A stretch of 47,968 nt of DNA from NCBI GenBank assembly GCA_017459565.1, contig JAFUCP010000003.1:1-47968 (forward strand). Reading direction: 5' to 3'. The DNA comes from Clostridia bacterium. Lineage in GTDB: Bacteria; Bacillota; Clostridia; Christensenellales; Aristaeellaceae. The position numbers were made by a program, and so were the translations under genes. This document shows positions 1 through 8,721 of the stretch, in pieces (position 1 is the stretch's first letter; each line of letters opens with the position of its first letter). The notes beneath the pieces are model-generated. The model saw only the letters and a program-made list of their open reading frames with translations, did not search any database and was not told the origin of the DNA.

Positions 1-1
1 C

Positions 2-1819
2 GAGCTGCTCAGGACTTTGACCGATCTGGCCAGCGACGGCGATTCCCTGGCCAAATGCGATATCGAGGCGATTGCGCCCTATCTGGAGAGGATCGACGCC
101 GCGGACTCCATCGAAGCGCTGAACGCGGTGCTGCTTGCGGATGACTTCCCCTTTTCGCCTTATATCATCATGCCGGTCGCGCCGGAGAACATGCAGGCGA
201 ACAACATTGTCAACATATTTCCGGCCCTGAGCCTGACCGATGAGCCGATCCTCAAGAAGGATTACTACGTCACGCCGCTGGAAAGCGTGGAGGAGCTGTT
301 ACAGAAGAGCGGCTTCCTGGACCAGCTGATCTATGCGCCTGTGGCGGCCATGATGGCGGATCCAGACGCGGTGCCGCCGATACAGGAACAGGAAGGCCTG
401 ACCGAGTCCATGGATGCGGTGCGCGAGATGATGAACCTGGAGGTTACCTACACGCAGGAGTGTATCACCACCGTCATGGCGCTCAACGCGGAATACGGCG
501 CTGTGTCCCAGATGAATGAATTCTTCACGCTGGAGGAGTTGGCCGAGATAAGTCCCTCCTTCCCGCTGATCGCCACGCTTGAAAAGTTCGGCAAGGGCGG
601 CTCGGAGAAGTTCGGCTTTGAGGGCACGGCCTGGCTGAAGGCCATGGACGCCATGTGGACCCAGGACAACCTGGACGCGCTCAAGCGGCTGACCAAGTTC
701 AAGGTGGTCATGGAATGTGCCCCCTTCATGAATCCCGAGCCCTTCAATAGCGCGCGCCTCGAGCCGCTGCTGGGCGTGGAAAATGCCTTTGCCGCCATGA
801 ACAAGCCGAACACCTTTGCGCCGCTGCTGGCCAAGCTCTACGCGGAGCAGGTGCTGGGCAGCCAGACCCGGGACGTTTTCACGGATATCACCCTTCGCCT
901 GATCGATGAGTACCGCGACATGTTCGAGGACACGGATTGGCTCAGCGACGAAGCGCGCGGGAAGGCCATTGAAAAGCTGGACGAGATGCACCTGAACATC
1001 CTGGCGCCTGAAAACGGCTACATCGATTTTTCCGGCCTTGAGCTGACCGGCCCCTCCGAGGGAGGCACGCTGCTGGACGGCTACCTGGCCATCAAGGCTT
1101 ACCGGAACGATTGGGAAAACCGTATGATCGGCGAGCCTGCCACCCCGGATCTCGTTTGGCGCGGCTCTTCGCCCTTCCAGATAAACGCCTTCTATGACCC
1201 CGCTACCAATTCCATCAATATTCTGCCAGGCTTCATCCATTCCGGCACCTATCGCGACGATATGAGCCGCATGGAGCTGTTCGGCACCATCGGCTCCGTG
1301 ACCGCCCACGAGATGAGCCACGGCTTCGACTACCTGGGCAGCCAGTACGACGCCTGGGGACGAAGCAAGCCGATCCTGGACGCCCAGGACAGGGAAGACT
1401 TCCTGGCGCGGATCCAGAAGATCGTGGATTACTACGACGGCATCCTGGCGCTCAGCGTGTCCATGCAAAATCCGGAGACCGGCGAGGTCGTCACGCAGGA
1501 TTTCTACTGCAACGGCAGCCAGGTGCAGATGGAGGCCACTGCGGATTTGATGGGCATGAAGGCCGCGGCGCTGGCGGCCATGGCCGAGGAGGATTGCGAC
1601 ATGGAGGCCTTCTTCCGGGCCTACGCGGCGCTCTGGACCAAGGTGACCAACCTGGACATTGCCTATATGCTGCTTCAGAGCGATACCCATCCGGCCTACT
1701 ACCTGCGCACCAACATCTGCGCCCAGATGCTGGATGTATTCTATGATACCTTTGGCGTAGAGGCGGGCGACGGCATGTATGTCGCGCCGGAGGACCGGTT
1801 GACCGTTTGGGGCAAATAA
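2..1819 (+). CDS. M13 family (neprilysin/PepO-like) zinc metallopeptidase, 5'-truncated by window edge
   Basis: Zinc endopeptidase of the neprilysin family, expected to cleave small peptides. The frame is open to the left edge, so the N-terminus, probably 60-80 residues with the family's opening motif, lies outside; a TTG at 17 is an internal in-frame codon rather than a convincing start. The zinc site is intact. HEMSH lies at about residues 431-435 (counted from 17), with the catalytic Glu inside it. The third ligand is in EATAD at about 506-510, matching the family's ExxxD. Upstream, NAFYDPATNSINILPG fits the NAxY..N.I..PAG substrate-binding segment, and the end LTVWGK corresponds to the conserved C-terminal xVW. 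Nothing suggests decay. Downstream is a repeat-filled gap and a convergent gene. Whether it is secreted cannot be told without the 5' end. Family assignment is firm; substrate is unknown. Confidence 0.93.
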   Translation, partial: ELLRTLTDLASDGDSLAKCDIEAIAPYLERIDAADSIEALNAVLLADDFPFSPYIIMPVAPENMQANNIVNIFPALSLTDEPILKKDYYVTPLESVEELLQKSGFLDQLIYAPVAAMMADPDAVPPIQEQEGLTESMDAVREMMNLEVTYTQECITTVMALNAEYGAVSQMNEFFTLEELAEISPSFPLIATLEKFGKGGSEKFGFEGTAWLKAMDAMWTQDNLDALKRLTKFKVVMECAPFMNPEPFNSARLEPLLGVENAFAAMNKPNTFAPLLAKLYAEQVLGSQTRDVFTDITLRLIDEYRDMFEDTDWLSDEARGKAIEKLDEMHLNILAPENGYIDFSGLELTGPSEGGTLLDGYLAIKAYRNDWENRMIGEPATPDLVWRGSSPFQINAFYDPATNSINILPGFIHSGTYRDDMSRMELFGTIGSVTAHEMSHGFDYLGSQYDAWGRSKPILDAQDREDFLARIQKIVDYYDGILALSVSMQNPETGEVVTQDFYCNGSQVQMEATADLMGMKAAALAAMAEEDCDMEAFFRAYAALWTKVTNLDIAYMLLQSDTHPAYYLRTNICAQMLDVFYDTFGVEAGDGMYVAPEDRLTVWGK

Positions 1820-1888
1820 TACGCTTCTCAATCAAAAATAACACCAATCAAGGGGTGCTTTTTACGCAGCTGCCGCGTCTGAAAAACC

Positions 1889-1911
1889 TGACTTGCCGCC
1901 AGCAAGCCTGC
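1889..1911 (+). repeat. Fragment of the right-edge palindromic repeat (loop part)
   Basis: These 23 bases match 47898-47920 in the same orientation with one mismatch. In the right-edge element this sequence is the loop between the two long arms, and it contains a small hairpin (CTTGC/GCAAG). Here it stands alone, without the flanking arms, so it looks like a broken or rearranged piece of the same element. Confidence 0.6.
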
Positions 1912-1980
1912 CTTTTCCATCCTTGGATCAACGAAAATCATCTGATTGGTTGATAACACTTTTGACTGAGAATGGTATAA

Positions 1981-2057
1981 GGCAAGTCAAGGGGCTTCAA
2001 CGCCGCCAGCGCGGAAAAGAACCGGCAGGATGTCCTGTTTTAGTCAGGGATTAGTAT
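1981..2057 (-). repeat. 77-bp dispersed repeat, perfect inverted copy of 47830-47906
   Basis: Read on the minus strand, these 77 bases are identical to 47830-47906. Identity stops sharply at both ends. At the right-edge copy the sequence continues into a second arm that makes a long imperfect hairpin; here that half is missing, so this is a truncated copy. Perfect identity over 77 bp of non-coding DNA implies recent mobility or gene conversion. No protein is encoded. Confidence 0.9.
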
Positions 2058-2092
2058 AAACCGCCAAAGCGCGATGGACGCCCCAATCCAAA

Positions 2093-2142
2093 CAAGGAGC
2101 TGTCCCAAATGGCCATGTTGAGCCATTTGGGACAGCTCCTTG
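2093..2142. repeat. Perfect palindrome, 21-bp arms, 8-nt loop
   Basis: Arms 2093-2113 and 2122-2142 are perfect inverted complements around the loop CATGTTGA. The AGCTGTCCCA core recalls the GGGGCTGTCTC hairpins at 12914, 13162 and 20857. It sits 20 bp after the stop codon of the minus-strand phosphodiesterase gene, so its transcript would fold there. It has no clear U-tract, so it may stabilise the 3' end or mark a mobile palindromic repeat rather than act as a classical terminator. Confidence 0.75.
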
Positions 2143-2161
2143 TCGATGTCTGGATTTTGAT

Positions 2162-5100
2162 TCAGCGCCGCCGCGCGTCCATGTCCCGGCGGGCGCGGGC
2201 CAGCACGGCGGCCACGCTGTCCTCGCCGTTGTAGCGCGCCGCGCCCCAGCATATGCCCAGGCCGCTCGCCTCGGATATCCTTTCCAGCTGTTCGGTCAGC
2301 GCCGCCAGATGTTCGAAGTCGTGCCCGCGGGTGACGATGGCAAAGCTGTTTTCATCCAGCCGGAACACGGGGCTGCGCTTGAACACGTCGCAGATTTCGT
2401 GGCAGCCGGCCTTTAACCGGCCTTTCACCGCCTGGGGGTCCGCCGAAGCGTCTGAAGCGATTTCGAAGGCGACGATGGCGAAGTGCAGCGCCCGGTTGTG
2501 GCCGATCAGGGCGTCCAGGTTCTGTTCGATATCCGAAAAGGCGCGCCTGTTTTTGACGCCCGTCAGCTCGTCGATATTGGCCTGCGTGCGGGCCACGGCG
2601 AGGTTATGGGCATATTCCTGCTCCCGGCGCACCTGGCTGTCGATGTTGTTGATGCCCACGATCAGCCTGGGGCCGTCCTTTTCCTCCATGATGGTGGCCT
2701 TCAGGCAGATGTAGCGGGGCGTGGCATCCATCATGAGCCGGTAATTCAGCACATACAGCCCGTTTTTGCGGATGCCCTCCAGCACGTTCTGCCGGGTGAA
2801 GCTGGTCTGGAACAGGTCCAGATCCTCCGGGCAGACGGTGCGGGCGCTCTCGGCGCGGGCGCGGTCGAAGAAACGCTCGCCCTCCTTGGCCAGCCCCAGG
2901 CCGTCGTAATCCCGGGTGGCGCTGTATTCCACGTAGTGTTCGGTTTCAGGGTCCACCGTGTAGATGCAGATATAATCCCCGGAGAGGGCGTTGACGCGCG
3001 CGTAGGTGATCTGCTCCTCTTTGAGTCGTTGCAGGGCCTCCTGCTGCTTCATCTGGGCGTCCACGTTGTTGATGCCAATGATGATGTAATTCCCGGCGTT
3101 GCTCATGCGCACGGCCTTCATGTTCACATAGGTGGGCGTGCCGTCGATGAGCAGACGGTAGGTGAGCGTGAAGCTGCCGTTCTCATCCAGCGCACGCACC
3201 ACGTTTTCCTTGGTAAAGGCCCTGATAAAGCGCTCCCGGTCGTCCTGGTGGATCAGCTGGAGGGCGTCCCGGCGGCTGGCGTTGAAGAAGTCGTCGGCCC
3301 GGCGCTCCACGTCCAGGTTTTCCCGGGCAACGTCGGAGCGGTATTCGATAAACCTCTCCGAATCCAGGTTGACGTAATACAGGTTGACGTAGTCCGCGGA
3401 CAGCGCCTGGGCGATGTGGGTGTAGGTGACGCCGCTGGCGGAGCTGTCCGTGATGCCCAGCACCACCACCACGGTGGCGACGATGCCCGTGACCGGGTTG
3501 ACCGCCACGCGCCGCGCGAAGGCGTGGATGCTCTCCCCATAGCCGATCTTTTCTTCGATGAACGCCTGCCCGCCGCTGTGGATGCACTGGCGCAGCGCCC
3601 GGCCAAAGGCGGCGGTGCGCCCCTTTTCCATCACGGAAAAGTCCACCTTGCGGCCCGTGTGCATGGCGCCGAACTCGCGCTTCATGAAATCCCGATAGGA
3701 TTGGCTGCACCTGACGATCATGATGCCGCTGTCGTCGGATTCCAGAATGGCGATGGGCAGCGTATCGAAGTAGCGGTGGAAGGTGGATGCGCCCTCGCTG
3801 GACACGATGGACAGGTCGTAGAGGTTGATGCGCCCGATGGTGGCGAAGTATTCCGACTCCTCCGGGTTCTCAAAGCCGATCTGGATGCCTTTGCGGTTGC
3901 GCTCCAGAATCTCCTCCGGGGGAATCGGCTTGCAATAATAGTAGCCCTGCAGCTTCGTGCAGCCCACCTCTCTGAGGAAATCGGCCTGCTCCTTGCGCTC
4001 CACGCCCTCCGCCACGGTATCGATGCCCAGCGCCAGGGCCATCTTGACCAGCTCCGTGAGGATGATCCGCGATTTTTCGCCGTTGTCGAACTGCTGCATG
4101 AAGCGCATGTCCAGCTTGATCAAGTCAAACTGGGCGCTTTGCAGCACGTCCAGCGAGGAATAGCCGCTGCCGAAATCGTCCATCCAAACCTGGAAGCCCA
4201 GCGCCCGGAAGCGGCGAATCTGCGCCTTCATGAATTCGAAGTCGCTGCCCAGCGTGCTTTCGGTGATCTCCACGCTGATCTTGTCCCGCCCGATGCCGGC
4301 GGCGTCCACCCGCTTGCGGACCTCCTCTACGATGTCGCAGGCGTCGAAATCCGTCCTGGACAGGTTGACGGACTGGGGCACCACATAAAGCCCGCTGGCC
4401 GCCTGATTGCGCATCTTGTCCAGCACGCGCTCCAGCACATGCAGATCCAGCCGGTAGATCAGCTTCGCCTCCTCCAGCGCGGGAATGAATTCGCCGGGGG
4501 ACATGAAGCCCTTTTCGGGGTCGATCCAGCGGGCCAGGGCTTCCTCGTCGCAGACCCTGCCGTTGGAGGCGCGGATGATGGGTTGGTAGTACACGTGGAT
4601 CCAGCCCTCGGCAATGGCCCGGTCCAGGTTGTCGATGATATACTGGCGGCGCTCCGTGTCCTGCAGCATGGCTTCGCTGAAGTAGTTGAAGCCGAACAGA
4701 TAGGCGTTGCGGTTGATATCGCAGGCCATCTTGGCCCGGTCGCAGGCCTTGCCGATTTCCACGTCCCCGGACCGGTAGAGATAGATGCCCGCCCGAAGCG
4801 GCAGCGTGTCCAGCGCCCGGCAGGCATCGAATACGTGCGCCAGCTTCTCCTCAATGCCGTCGGCATCGGTATACACGGCGTAGTGGTCCTGGCCAAAGCG
4901 CGAGCAGTTTTCGTTGCTGAAAAAGCGCGCGAGGACCTTCGCCACGCGGATGATCAGCTTGTCGCCCTCGGCAAAGCCGTGCCGGCTGTTGTAGCCCTTC
5001 ATGCCGCACATGTCCAAAAACAGCACCGCCGGCTGCTTCCCCTGGGCCAGCAGGGCCCTGACGCCGGCATCGGCCAGCTCGAAGAAGTAGGACATGTTGG

Positions 5101-5593
5101 GAAGGCCGGTGAGGCTGTCGTAGCAGTTGCGCTGCGCCACGCTGGCGTTGGCCAGCAGCCGGCTGTGATCCGAAACCCAGTCGCCGCCCTCTTTCCCCTC
5201 CGGGCTGTAGGCACCCTCGTTGGTGTACCAGATGACGGCCAGCCGCGTGCCCTCGTCCGTGTAAATATGCTCGCCCAGGGCGTGGATGACGATGTAATCG
5301 CTGCTCTTGGCGGTCCTGGTGCGATACACCATGTTGTATTCGCGGCCCTCGGTGGCAAACACATAGGCGGCGTCGGCCACGCGGGCCTCGTCGTCGGGAT
5401 GGATGCAGCGGTACATATCGTTGTCCATCTCAAAGCGGGCCTTTTCGATATCGTCAAATTCAAATAGATCGACAAAGCCCGCGGACAGCGCAATCGTCAC
5501 CACGCGGCGATCGATGAACTGATAGACGGCGAAGGGTATGCGGGACTGCTCCATGAAGGTCATGCTCGCCGCATCGAACCGGTATCGCTGCAT
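2162..5593 (-). CDS. PAS-GGDEF(degenerate)-EAL-PAS-PAS-GGDEF(degenerate) cyclic-di-GMP phosphodiesterase
   Basis: Probable c-di-GMP phosphodiesterase of 1143 residues. Order: a PAS-like N-terminus (about 1-120), a GGDEF-fold domain (about 155-310) whose signature is GQDHY, so probably not a cyclase, then EAL (about 320-570). The EAL domain has all the family's catalytic motifs: EEALARW near 351, NLSR, VEITES, DDFGSGYSS near 474, KLDM, AEGVE near 528 and LQGYY. A third PAS-like segment precedes two similar tandem PAS-like repeats of about 140 residues (YRLLIDGTPTY / YRLMMDATPRY). A second GGDEF fold ends the protein, with LDENS instead of GGDEF. Start chosen at 5593 because GGAGGAAAAGTG precedes the ATG and the promoter at 5680-5708 lies inside the longer possible frame (to 5830), whose extra hydrophobic stretch comes from AT-rich non-coding DNA. 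Likely cytosolic, sensing an unknown signal through PAS domains. Confidence 0.88.
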   Translation of the reverse strand: MQRYRFDAASMTFMEQSRIPFAVYQFIDRRVVTIALSAGFVDLFEFDDIEKARFEMDNDMYRCIHPDDEARVADAAYVFATEGREYNMVYRTRTAKSSDYIVIHALGEHIYTDEGTRLAVIWYTNEGAYSPEGKEGGDWVSDHSRLLANASVAQRNCYDSLTGLPNMSYFFELADAGVRALLAQGKQPAVLFLDMCGMKGYNSRHGFAEGDKLIIRVAKVLARFFSNENCSRFGQDHYAVYTDADGIEEKLAHVFDACRALDTLPLRAGIYLYRSGDVEIGKACDRAKMACDINRNAYLFGFNYFSEAMLQDTERRQYIIDNLDRAIAEGWIHVYYQPIIRASNGRVCDEEALARWIDPEKGFMSPGEFIPALEEAKLIYRLDLHVLERVLDKMRNQAASGLYVVPQSVNLSRTDFDACDIVEEVRKRVDAAGIGRDKISVEITESTLGSDFEFMKAQIRRFRALGFQVWMDDFGSGYSSLDVLQSAQFDLIKLDMRFMQQFDNGEKSRIILTELVKMALALGIDTVAEGVERKEQADFLREVGCTKLQGYYYCKPIPPEEILERNRKGIQIGFENPEESEYFATIGRINLYDLSIVSSEGASTFHRYFDTLPIAILESDDSGIMIVRCSQSYRDFMKREFGAMHTGRKVDFSVMEKGRTAAFGRALRQCIHSGGQAFIEEKIGYGESIHAFARRVAVNPVTGIVATVVVVLGITDSSASGVTYTHIAQALSADYVNLYYVNLDSERFIEYRSDVARENLDVERRADDFFNASRRDALQLIHQDDRERFIRAFTKENVVRALDENGSFTLTYRLLIDGTPTYVNMKAVRMSNAGNYIIIGINNVDAQMKQQEALQRLKEEQITYARVNALSGDYICIYTVDPETEHYVEYSATRDYDGLGLAKEGERFFDRARAESARTVCPEDLDLFQTSFTRQNVLEGIRKNGLYVLNYRLMMDATPRYICLKATIMEEKDGPRLIVGINNIDSQVRREQEYAHNLAVARTQANIDELTGVKNRRAFSDIEQNLDALIGHNRALHFAIVAFEIASDASADPQAVKGRLKAGCHEICDVFKRSPVFRLDENSFAIVTRGHDFEHLAALTEQLERISEASGLGICWGAARYNGEDSVAAVLARARRDMDARRR

Positions 5594-5679
5594 CACTTTT
5601 CCTCCCCAGGGCGCGGACGAGGGAAGAATATAAGACACCCCATCAACCAAAGCCCTGTGTGACATATATTTCCAAATAA

Positions 5680-5708
5680 AGTATAACAAAAGAATAAATA
5701 AAACACAA
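5680..5708 (-). promoter_or_regulatory. SigA-type promoter of the EAL protein gene
   Basis: On the minus strand TTGTGT is followed after 17 bp by TATACT in an AT-rich stretch, 87 bp before the ATG at 5593. Its position rules out translation from the upstream in-frame ATG at 5830. Confidence 0.65.
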
Positions 5709-5860
5709 GTAAATAATATCAGCCGGAAAGCGGCTAAGCTCGTCTCCGACTGTAAAAACATGCAATGCGCGAAATTGCGCAAAATATGATAAATGTGCTT
5801 TTTTTTACGGAAGCTGTGGCAGGCTTCCATCGGGTTTGTGTGAGGCGCCGGATATGCGCC

Positions 5861-6817
5861 TCATTCAAGCGGGTGGTGGCAGGCGACGCAGCTTTCGCCC
5901 TCGCCGTGAAGCTGCGGCTCATCCGAAGCGCACTGCCGCGTGGCGTAGGGACAGCGGGTGTGGAATCGGCAGCCGTCGGGCGGGTTGACGGCGCTGGGCA
6001 GCTCGCCGCTGAGCAGCCGCACCGATTCGCCGCGCCGGTGGGGGTCCGGCTGGGGGACGGCGTCCAGCAAAAAGCGGGTGTAGGGGTGCCTGGGGCGGCG
6101 GAAGATGGCCTCCGTGGGGCCGGTCTCGCAGATCCTGCCCAGGAACATGACGCAGACGCGGTCGGAGATGTGGCGCACCACGGACAAATCGTGGCTGATG
6201 AACAGATAGCTGAAGCCCCGGGAGGCCTGCAATTCGCGCAGCAGGTTCAGAATCTGGTTCTGTACCGATACGTCCAGGGCGGAAACCGGCTCGTCGCACA
6301 CGATCAGCGCGGGTTCCGCGGCGATGGCCCGGGCGATGCCGATGCGCTGGCGCTGTCCGCCGGAGAACTGATGGGGATAGCGGTACAGGAACTCCCGCGC
6401 AACGCCCACGGCGTCCATCAGCTCCAGCACGCGCTGCGTGGTCGCCTCGCGGGTGGGACAGGCGCGGCAGGTTTTCAGCGGCTCGGCGATCAGCTCCCGC
6501 ACGGTCATGCGCGGGTTCAGCGAGGCATAGGGGTCCTGGAAGATCAGCTGGAGCTGGCGGCGACGGGGCGCGAAGGCCGCCTCGGAAAGATCGTCGATGC
6601 GTTCGCCCCGCAGCAGCACCTCGCCCGCGCTGGGCGCGGTCAGCCGGATCAGCAGCCGCCCCAGCGTGGACTTGCCGCAGCCGGATTCGCCCACAAGACC
6701 CAGCGTTTCCCCTGCGAACAGGCGCAGCGAGACATCCGAAACGGCGTGGACGCGCCGGTTTCGGCCCGCGGGGAACGTTTTGCTCAGATGCCTGGCCTCC
6801 AACAGCACTTCACTCAT
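5861..6817 (-). CDS. dppF: Dipeptide/oligopeptide ABC transporter ATP-binding protein (DppF/OppF-like)
   Basis: Second ATPase of the peptide importer; hydrolyses ATP at the membrane's inner face to power uptake. It has 318 residues. Walker A GESGCGKST at about 43-51, Q-loop region FQDPYASLNP, signature FSGGQRQR, Walker B LIVCDEPVSALD and switch His in ISHDLSV are all present. The C-terminal oligopeptide/dipeptide extension includes the Cys-rich CRFHTRCPYATRQC. The start at 6817 follows GGGAGG and overlaps the stop of the upstream ATPase by four bases (ATGA), so the two are translationally coupled. It is the last gene of a five-gene minus-strand operon. Which of DppF or OppF is correct depends on the transported peptide, which cannot be read from the sequence. 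Confidence 0.93.
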   Translation of the reverse strand: MSEVLLEARHLSKTFPAGRNRRVHAVSDVSLRLFAGETLGLVGESGCGKSTLGRLLIRLTAPSAGEVLLRGERIDDLSEAAFAPRRRQLQLIFQDPYASLNPRMTVRELIAEPLKTCRACPTREATTQRVLELMDAVGVAREFLYRYPHQFSGGQRQRIGIARAIAAEPALIVCDEPVSALDVSVQNQILNLLRELQASRGFSYLFISHDLSVVRHISDRVCVMFLGRICETGPTEAIFRRPRHPYTRFLLDAVPQPDPHRRGESVRLLSGELPSAVNPPDGCRFHTRCPYATRQCASDEPQLHGEGESCVACHHPLE

Positions 6818-7791
6818 GACCACGCCTCCCTTTCCGCCAGATGGCAGCGCGCCTTGTGCCCGGGGGCGATTTCGCGCAATTCGGGCATCTCCTGCGCACA
6901 GCGCGCTTCGCACGCGTCGCAGCGCAGCGAAAAGCTGCACCCTTCGGGCAGGCGCAGCAGGTTCGGTACCACGCCGTTGATGGTATCCAGCCTCTCGCCG
7001 CCGCGCCGAAGGGAAGACACGGCGTTCAAAAGGCCCCGCGTGTAGGGGTGGGCGGGATGATCGAACAGCTTAATCACGCCGGCTTGCTCCACGATGCGCC
7101 CCGCGTACATCACATACACATAGTCGCACAGCTGCGCGATGACGCCCAGGTTGTGGCTGATGAGCAGGATGCTGGTGCCCGCGTCGCACAGATTGCGCAT
7201 CAGGCGCAATATCTGGGCCTCCACGGTCACGTCCAGCGCGGTGGTGGGCTCGTCGGCGATGAGCAGCTTCGGCCTGCACACCATGGCCATGGCGATCATG
7301 ACCCTCTGACGCAGCCCGCCGGAGAGCTGGTGGGGATAGCAGCGCGCGCGGCTGGCGGCGTCGGAGATGCCCACCGCCTCGAACATCTCCACCGCGCGCC
7401 TGTCCGCCTCCTGCCGGGAGACGTTCGCGTGCAGCCGCACCGCCTCCGCCACCTGGCGGCCCACCTTCATCACCGGGTTGAGGCTGGTCATGGGTTCCTG
7501 GAAGATCATGGACATTTCAGAGCCCCGGAGGGCGCGCCGCTGCCGCTCGGGAAGGCGGGCGATGTCCCGGCCGTTGAGCCATATCTCCCCGCCGGTCATA
7601 CGGGCGGGGGAGCGCATCAGGCCCATGATGGCCCGGGCGGTCATGCTCTTGCCACAGCCGGATTCGCCCACGATGCCCACGATGCTGCCCGCGGGTACAT
7701 CGATGGACACGTCGTTGACGGCCCTGATCTCGCCTTTTTGGGTGGGTATCCCGGCGCAAAGGCCCACGGCCCGAAGTGTCATAGGCTCCAT
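6814..7791 (-). CDS. dppD: Dipeptide/oligopeptide ABC transporter ATP-binding protein (DppD/OppD-like)
   Basis: First ATPase of the peptide importer, 325 residues. Walker A GESGCGKS at about 42-49, FQEPMTSLNP, signature LSGGLRQR (Q replaced by L at the fourth-to-fifth position, common in OppD/DppD), Walker B LLIADEPTTALD and ISHNLGV are visible. The C-terminal extension carries the usual oligopeptide-transporter Cys motif (CSFSLRCDACEARC). Start at 7791 follows CAGGAG by about seven bases. It begins 12 bp after the DppC stop and overlaps the next ATPase gene by 4 bp, so all are one transcript. It pairs with the downstream ATPase to form the heterodimeric motor. Confidence 0.93.
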   Translation of the reverse strand: MEPMTLRAVGLCAGIPTQKGEIRAVNDVSIDVPAGSIVGIVGESGCGKSMTARAIMGLMRSPARMTGGEIWLNGRDIARLPERQRRALRGSEMSMIFQEPMTSLNPVMKVGRQVAEAVRLHANVSRQEADRRAVEMFEAVGISDAASRARCYPHQLSGGLRQRVMIAMAMVCRPKLLIADEPTTALDVTVEAQILRLMRNLCDAGTSILLISHNLGVIAQLCDYVYVMYAGRIVEQAGVIKLFDHPAHPYTRGLLNAVSSLRRGGERLDTINGVVPNLLRLPEGCSFSLRCDACEARCAQEMPELREIAPGHKARCHLAEREAWS

Positions 7792-7803
7792 AAATGACTC
7801 CTG

Positions 7804-8718
7804 TCAGTTGTTCTTCAGATGGGGGTCCAGCACGTCCCGCAGGCCGTCGCCCAGGAAGTTGAAGGCCAGCACGATGAGCATGATGGCCGCGCTGGGCACG
7901 AAGCTCAGCCACGGGGCGTTGTACAGGTACTGACGGCCCACGTTCACCATCAGCCCCCAGGAGGCGTTCGGGGGCTGTACGCCCAGGCCGAGAAAGCTGA
8001 GACTGCTCTCCGTGAGGATGGCGGCGGGGACGTTCAGCGTGAACAGCACGATGAGCGTCGGCAGACAGTTGGGCAGTATGTGGCGCAGCAGAATTACCGG
8101 GCGCTTAACGCCGATGACCCGCGCGGCCTCCACGTATTCGCTCTTTTTGAGGCTCAGTGTCTGGGAGCGTACGATGCGCGCCACGCTGGCCCAGTTCACC
8201 AGCGACAGGGTCAAAAACACGTTGATCAGCCCGTCGCCCAGGGTGTACATGATCACCATGGCCAGCAGCATGGAGGGCAGCGCCAGCATGATATCCGCCA
8301 GGCGCATGACGAGGGCATCGATCCAGCCCCCGGCAAAGCCCGCCAGCATCCCCAGCGCGGCCCCCAGCGCCATGCTGAGCAGCGTGGGCACCACGCCCAC
8401 CAGCAGCGATACGCGGGAGCCATAGAGCATCCGCGACAGGATATCGCGCCCACCCTCGTCCGTGCCCAGCAGGTGCCCCGCGCCGGGCGGGGACAGCCGG
8501 TGGAGCATGTCCATTTCGCTGGCGCTGTAGGGCGACAGCAGGGGAGCGAACACGGCCCCGAGGATGAACAGCAGGATCACCAGCGCCGAAACCATGGCCA
8601 GCCGGTTCTCCCGCGCCATGCGCCGCATCAGATCGCCGAAGCGCTCCGCCTCGCCGATCTGGCTCTCAAGCCGGATATCGTGGGCCTCGACGATCTGCCT
8701 CTGACGGTTCAGCCGCAT
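7804..8718 (-). CDS. dppC: Dipeptide/oligopeptide ABC transporter permease (DppC/OppC-like)
   Basis: Inner membrane channel subunit, 304 residues. A cytosolic N-terminus of about 40 residues precedes the first membrane helix (MVSALVILLFILGAVFAP). The family's GTDEGGRDILSRMLYGSR segment follows, then further helices and the EAA loop that docks the ATPase (EYVEAARVIGVKRPVILLRHILPN). The C-terminus (NFLGDGLRDVLDPHLK) is the usual DppC ending. Start at 8718 follows GGGAGG. Only 3 bp separate it from the DppB stop. Forms the pore with DppB. Confidence 0.94.
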   Translation of the reverse strand: MRLNRQRQIVEAHDIRLESQIGEAERFGDLMRRMARENRLAMVSALVILLFILGAVFAPLLSPYSASEMDMLHRLSPPGAGHLLGTDEGGRDILSRMLYGSRVSLLVGVVPTLLSMALGAALGMLAGFAGGWIDALVMRLADIMLALPSMLLAMVIMYTLGDGLINVFLTLSLVNWASVARIVRSQTLSLKKSEYVEAARVIGVKRPVILLRHILPNCLPTLIVLFTLNVPAAILTESSLSFLGLGVQPPNASWGLMVNVGRQYLYNAPWLSFVPSAAIMLIVLAFNFLGDGLRDVLDPHLKNN

Positions 8719-8721
8719 CCG

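Larger units (their letters stand above)
1820..2161. other. Repeat-rich convergent intergenic gap (342 bp)
   Basis: This gap separates two convergent genes. It holds a weak stem-loop with flanking A and T runs near 1841-1866 (possible terminator), a 23-bp fragment of the right-edge repeat, a 77-bp inverted copy of the right-edge repeat, and a perfect 21-bp-stem palindrome. I see no coding frame with a ribosome site. Confidence 0.6.

Noticed and set aside
2483-5467. A 994-residue open frame on the plus strand opposite the EAL protein gene
   Set aside because: It is an antisense shadow in GC-rich codons: no ribosome site, no domain, and abnormal His/Asp/Val-rich composition, while the minus strand carries the EAL motifs.
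5594-5830. N-terminal extension of the EAL protein with a membrane-helix-like segment
   Set aside because: The extension contains the promoter at 5680-5708 and is AT-rich like non-coding DNA, while GGAGG stands before the ATG at 5593.
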